Below are positions 6,486-6,662 of a stretch of DNA of 6,662 bases, piece after piece. The notes under the pieces are model-generated. The model had not been told where the DNA came from, did no database searches, and worked only from the letters and a program-made list of their open reading frames with translations. The translations under genes were made by a program, and so were the position numbers. Each line of letters begins with the position of its first letter. Positions within the stretch are counted from its first letter, which is position 1. The DNA is from an uncultured Eubacteriales bacterium (GTDB lineage: Bacteria; Bacillota; Clostridia; Peptostreptococcales; Anaerovoracaceae): NCBI GenBank assembly GCA_959021945.1, contig CAUEYG010000087.1:1-6662 (forward strand), written 5' to 3'.

Positions 6486-6662
6486 CTATGGCCGTTTAAG
6501 CTCAATCTCATATTTTTGTATTTTCTTATACAAGGTTTTTCTGGACATACCTAGGTCCCTGGCTGCCATAGTAATGTTGCCTCTGCACAATGCAATGGCC
6601 TCTTGAATTGTTTCTTTCTCTCCAAAAACGACTGACGCTTTTTCAGGCAATGGGGCTGAACG
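6486..6662 (-). CDS. C-terminal end of a sigma-54-dependent activator (Fis-type HTH), partial
   Basis: The last 58 codons of a gene that begins outside the window are visible, ending in TAG. The segment ETIQEAIALCRGNITMAARD followed by LGMSRKTLYKKIQKYEIE is a textbook Fis-family helix-turn-helix (HTH_8), with the 'G-N-x-x-x-A-A-R-x-L-G-x-S-R-x-T-L-Y-x-K' pattern found at the end of NtrC-type enhancer-binding proteins. The AAA+ and sensory domains must lie upstream of 6662, so the signal sensed is unknown. Its position directly before a sigma-54 promoter, on the same strand and separated by a terminator, suggests it is the dedicated activator of the operon. The family is clear from the motif although only a fragment is present. 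Confidence 0.92.
   Translation of the reverse strand, partial: RSAPLPEKASVVFGEKETIQEAIALCRGNITMAARDLGMSRKTLYKKIQKYEIELKRP

Noticed and set aside
6369..6554. A plus-strand 61-residue frame across the terminator and intergenic region
   Set aside because: It spans a strong minus-strand terminator and the antisense of the activator's 3' end, with no similarity I recognise and no good ribosome binding site.

Overview
The window reads as one catabolic gene cluster, entirely on the minus strand, from an anaerobic low-to-medium GC Gram-positive bacterium, most likely of the class Clostridia. The reasons are strong AGGAGG-type ribosome binding sites, A/T-rich intergenic DNA, an oxygen-sensitive glycyl radical enzyme with its activase, a non-pyrrolysine MttB-type methyltransferase, and a sigma-54 activator. 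No species can be named from the sequence alone.

Layout, in the direction of transcription (high to low coordinate). The window opens with the last 58 codons of a sigma-54-type activator ending in a Fis-like helix-turn-helix (6486-6662). A strong stem-loop terminator follows (6440-6478). Next comes a 5' region with a well-matched sigma-54 -24/-12 promoter (6281-6298). Five tightly packed genes then follow: a glycyl radical enzyme of the dehydratase/lyase type (3821-6208), its radical SAM activase (2879-3805), a 10-helix DMT/EamA-family transporter (1743-2858), a small winged-helix-like protein whose start overlaps the transporter's end (1490-1756), and an MttB-superfamily methyltransferase without pyrrolysine (3-1436). 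Gaps within the operon are 15, 20, -14 and 53 nt, so a single transcript is likely. It probably continues past position 1.

Proposed working model (inference). The activator senses a substrate and drives the sigma-54 promoter. The transporter moves the substrate or product. The glycyl radical enzyme performs a radical elimination (C-O or C-N cleavage), and the MttB-like protein moves a methyl group from a quaternary or tertiary amine to a corrinoid protein presumably encoded just beyond the window. The pairing suggests anaerobic breakdown of a methylated, hydroxylated amine such as hydroxyproline betaine or a choline/carnitine-like compound. The glycyl radical enzyme is near HypD in size and active-site position, but its substrate-contact positions do not obviously match CutC, glycerol dehydratase or HypD. 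Its substrate is the main open question. There is no sign of mobile elements, CRISPR arrays, tRNA or rRNA.
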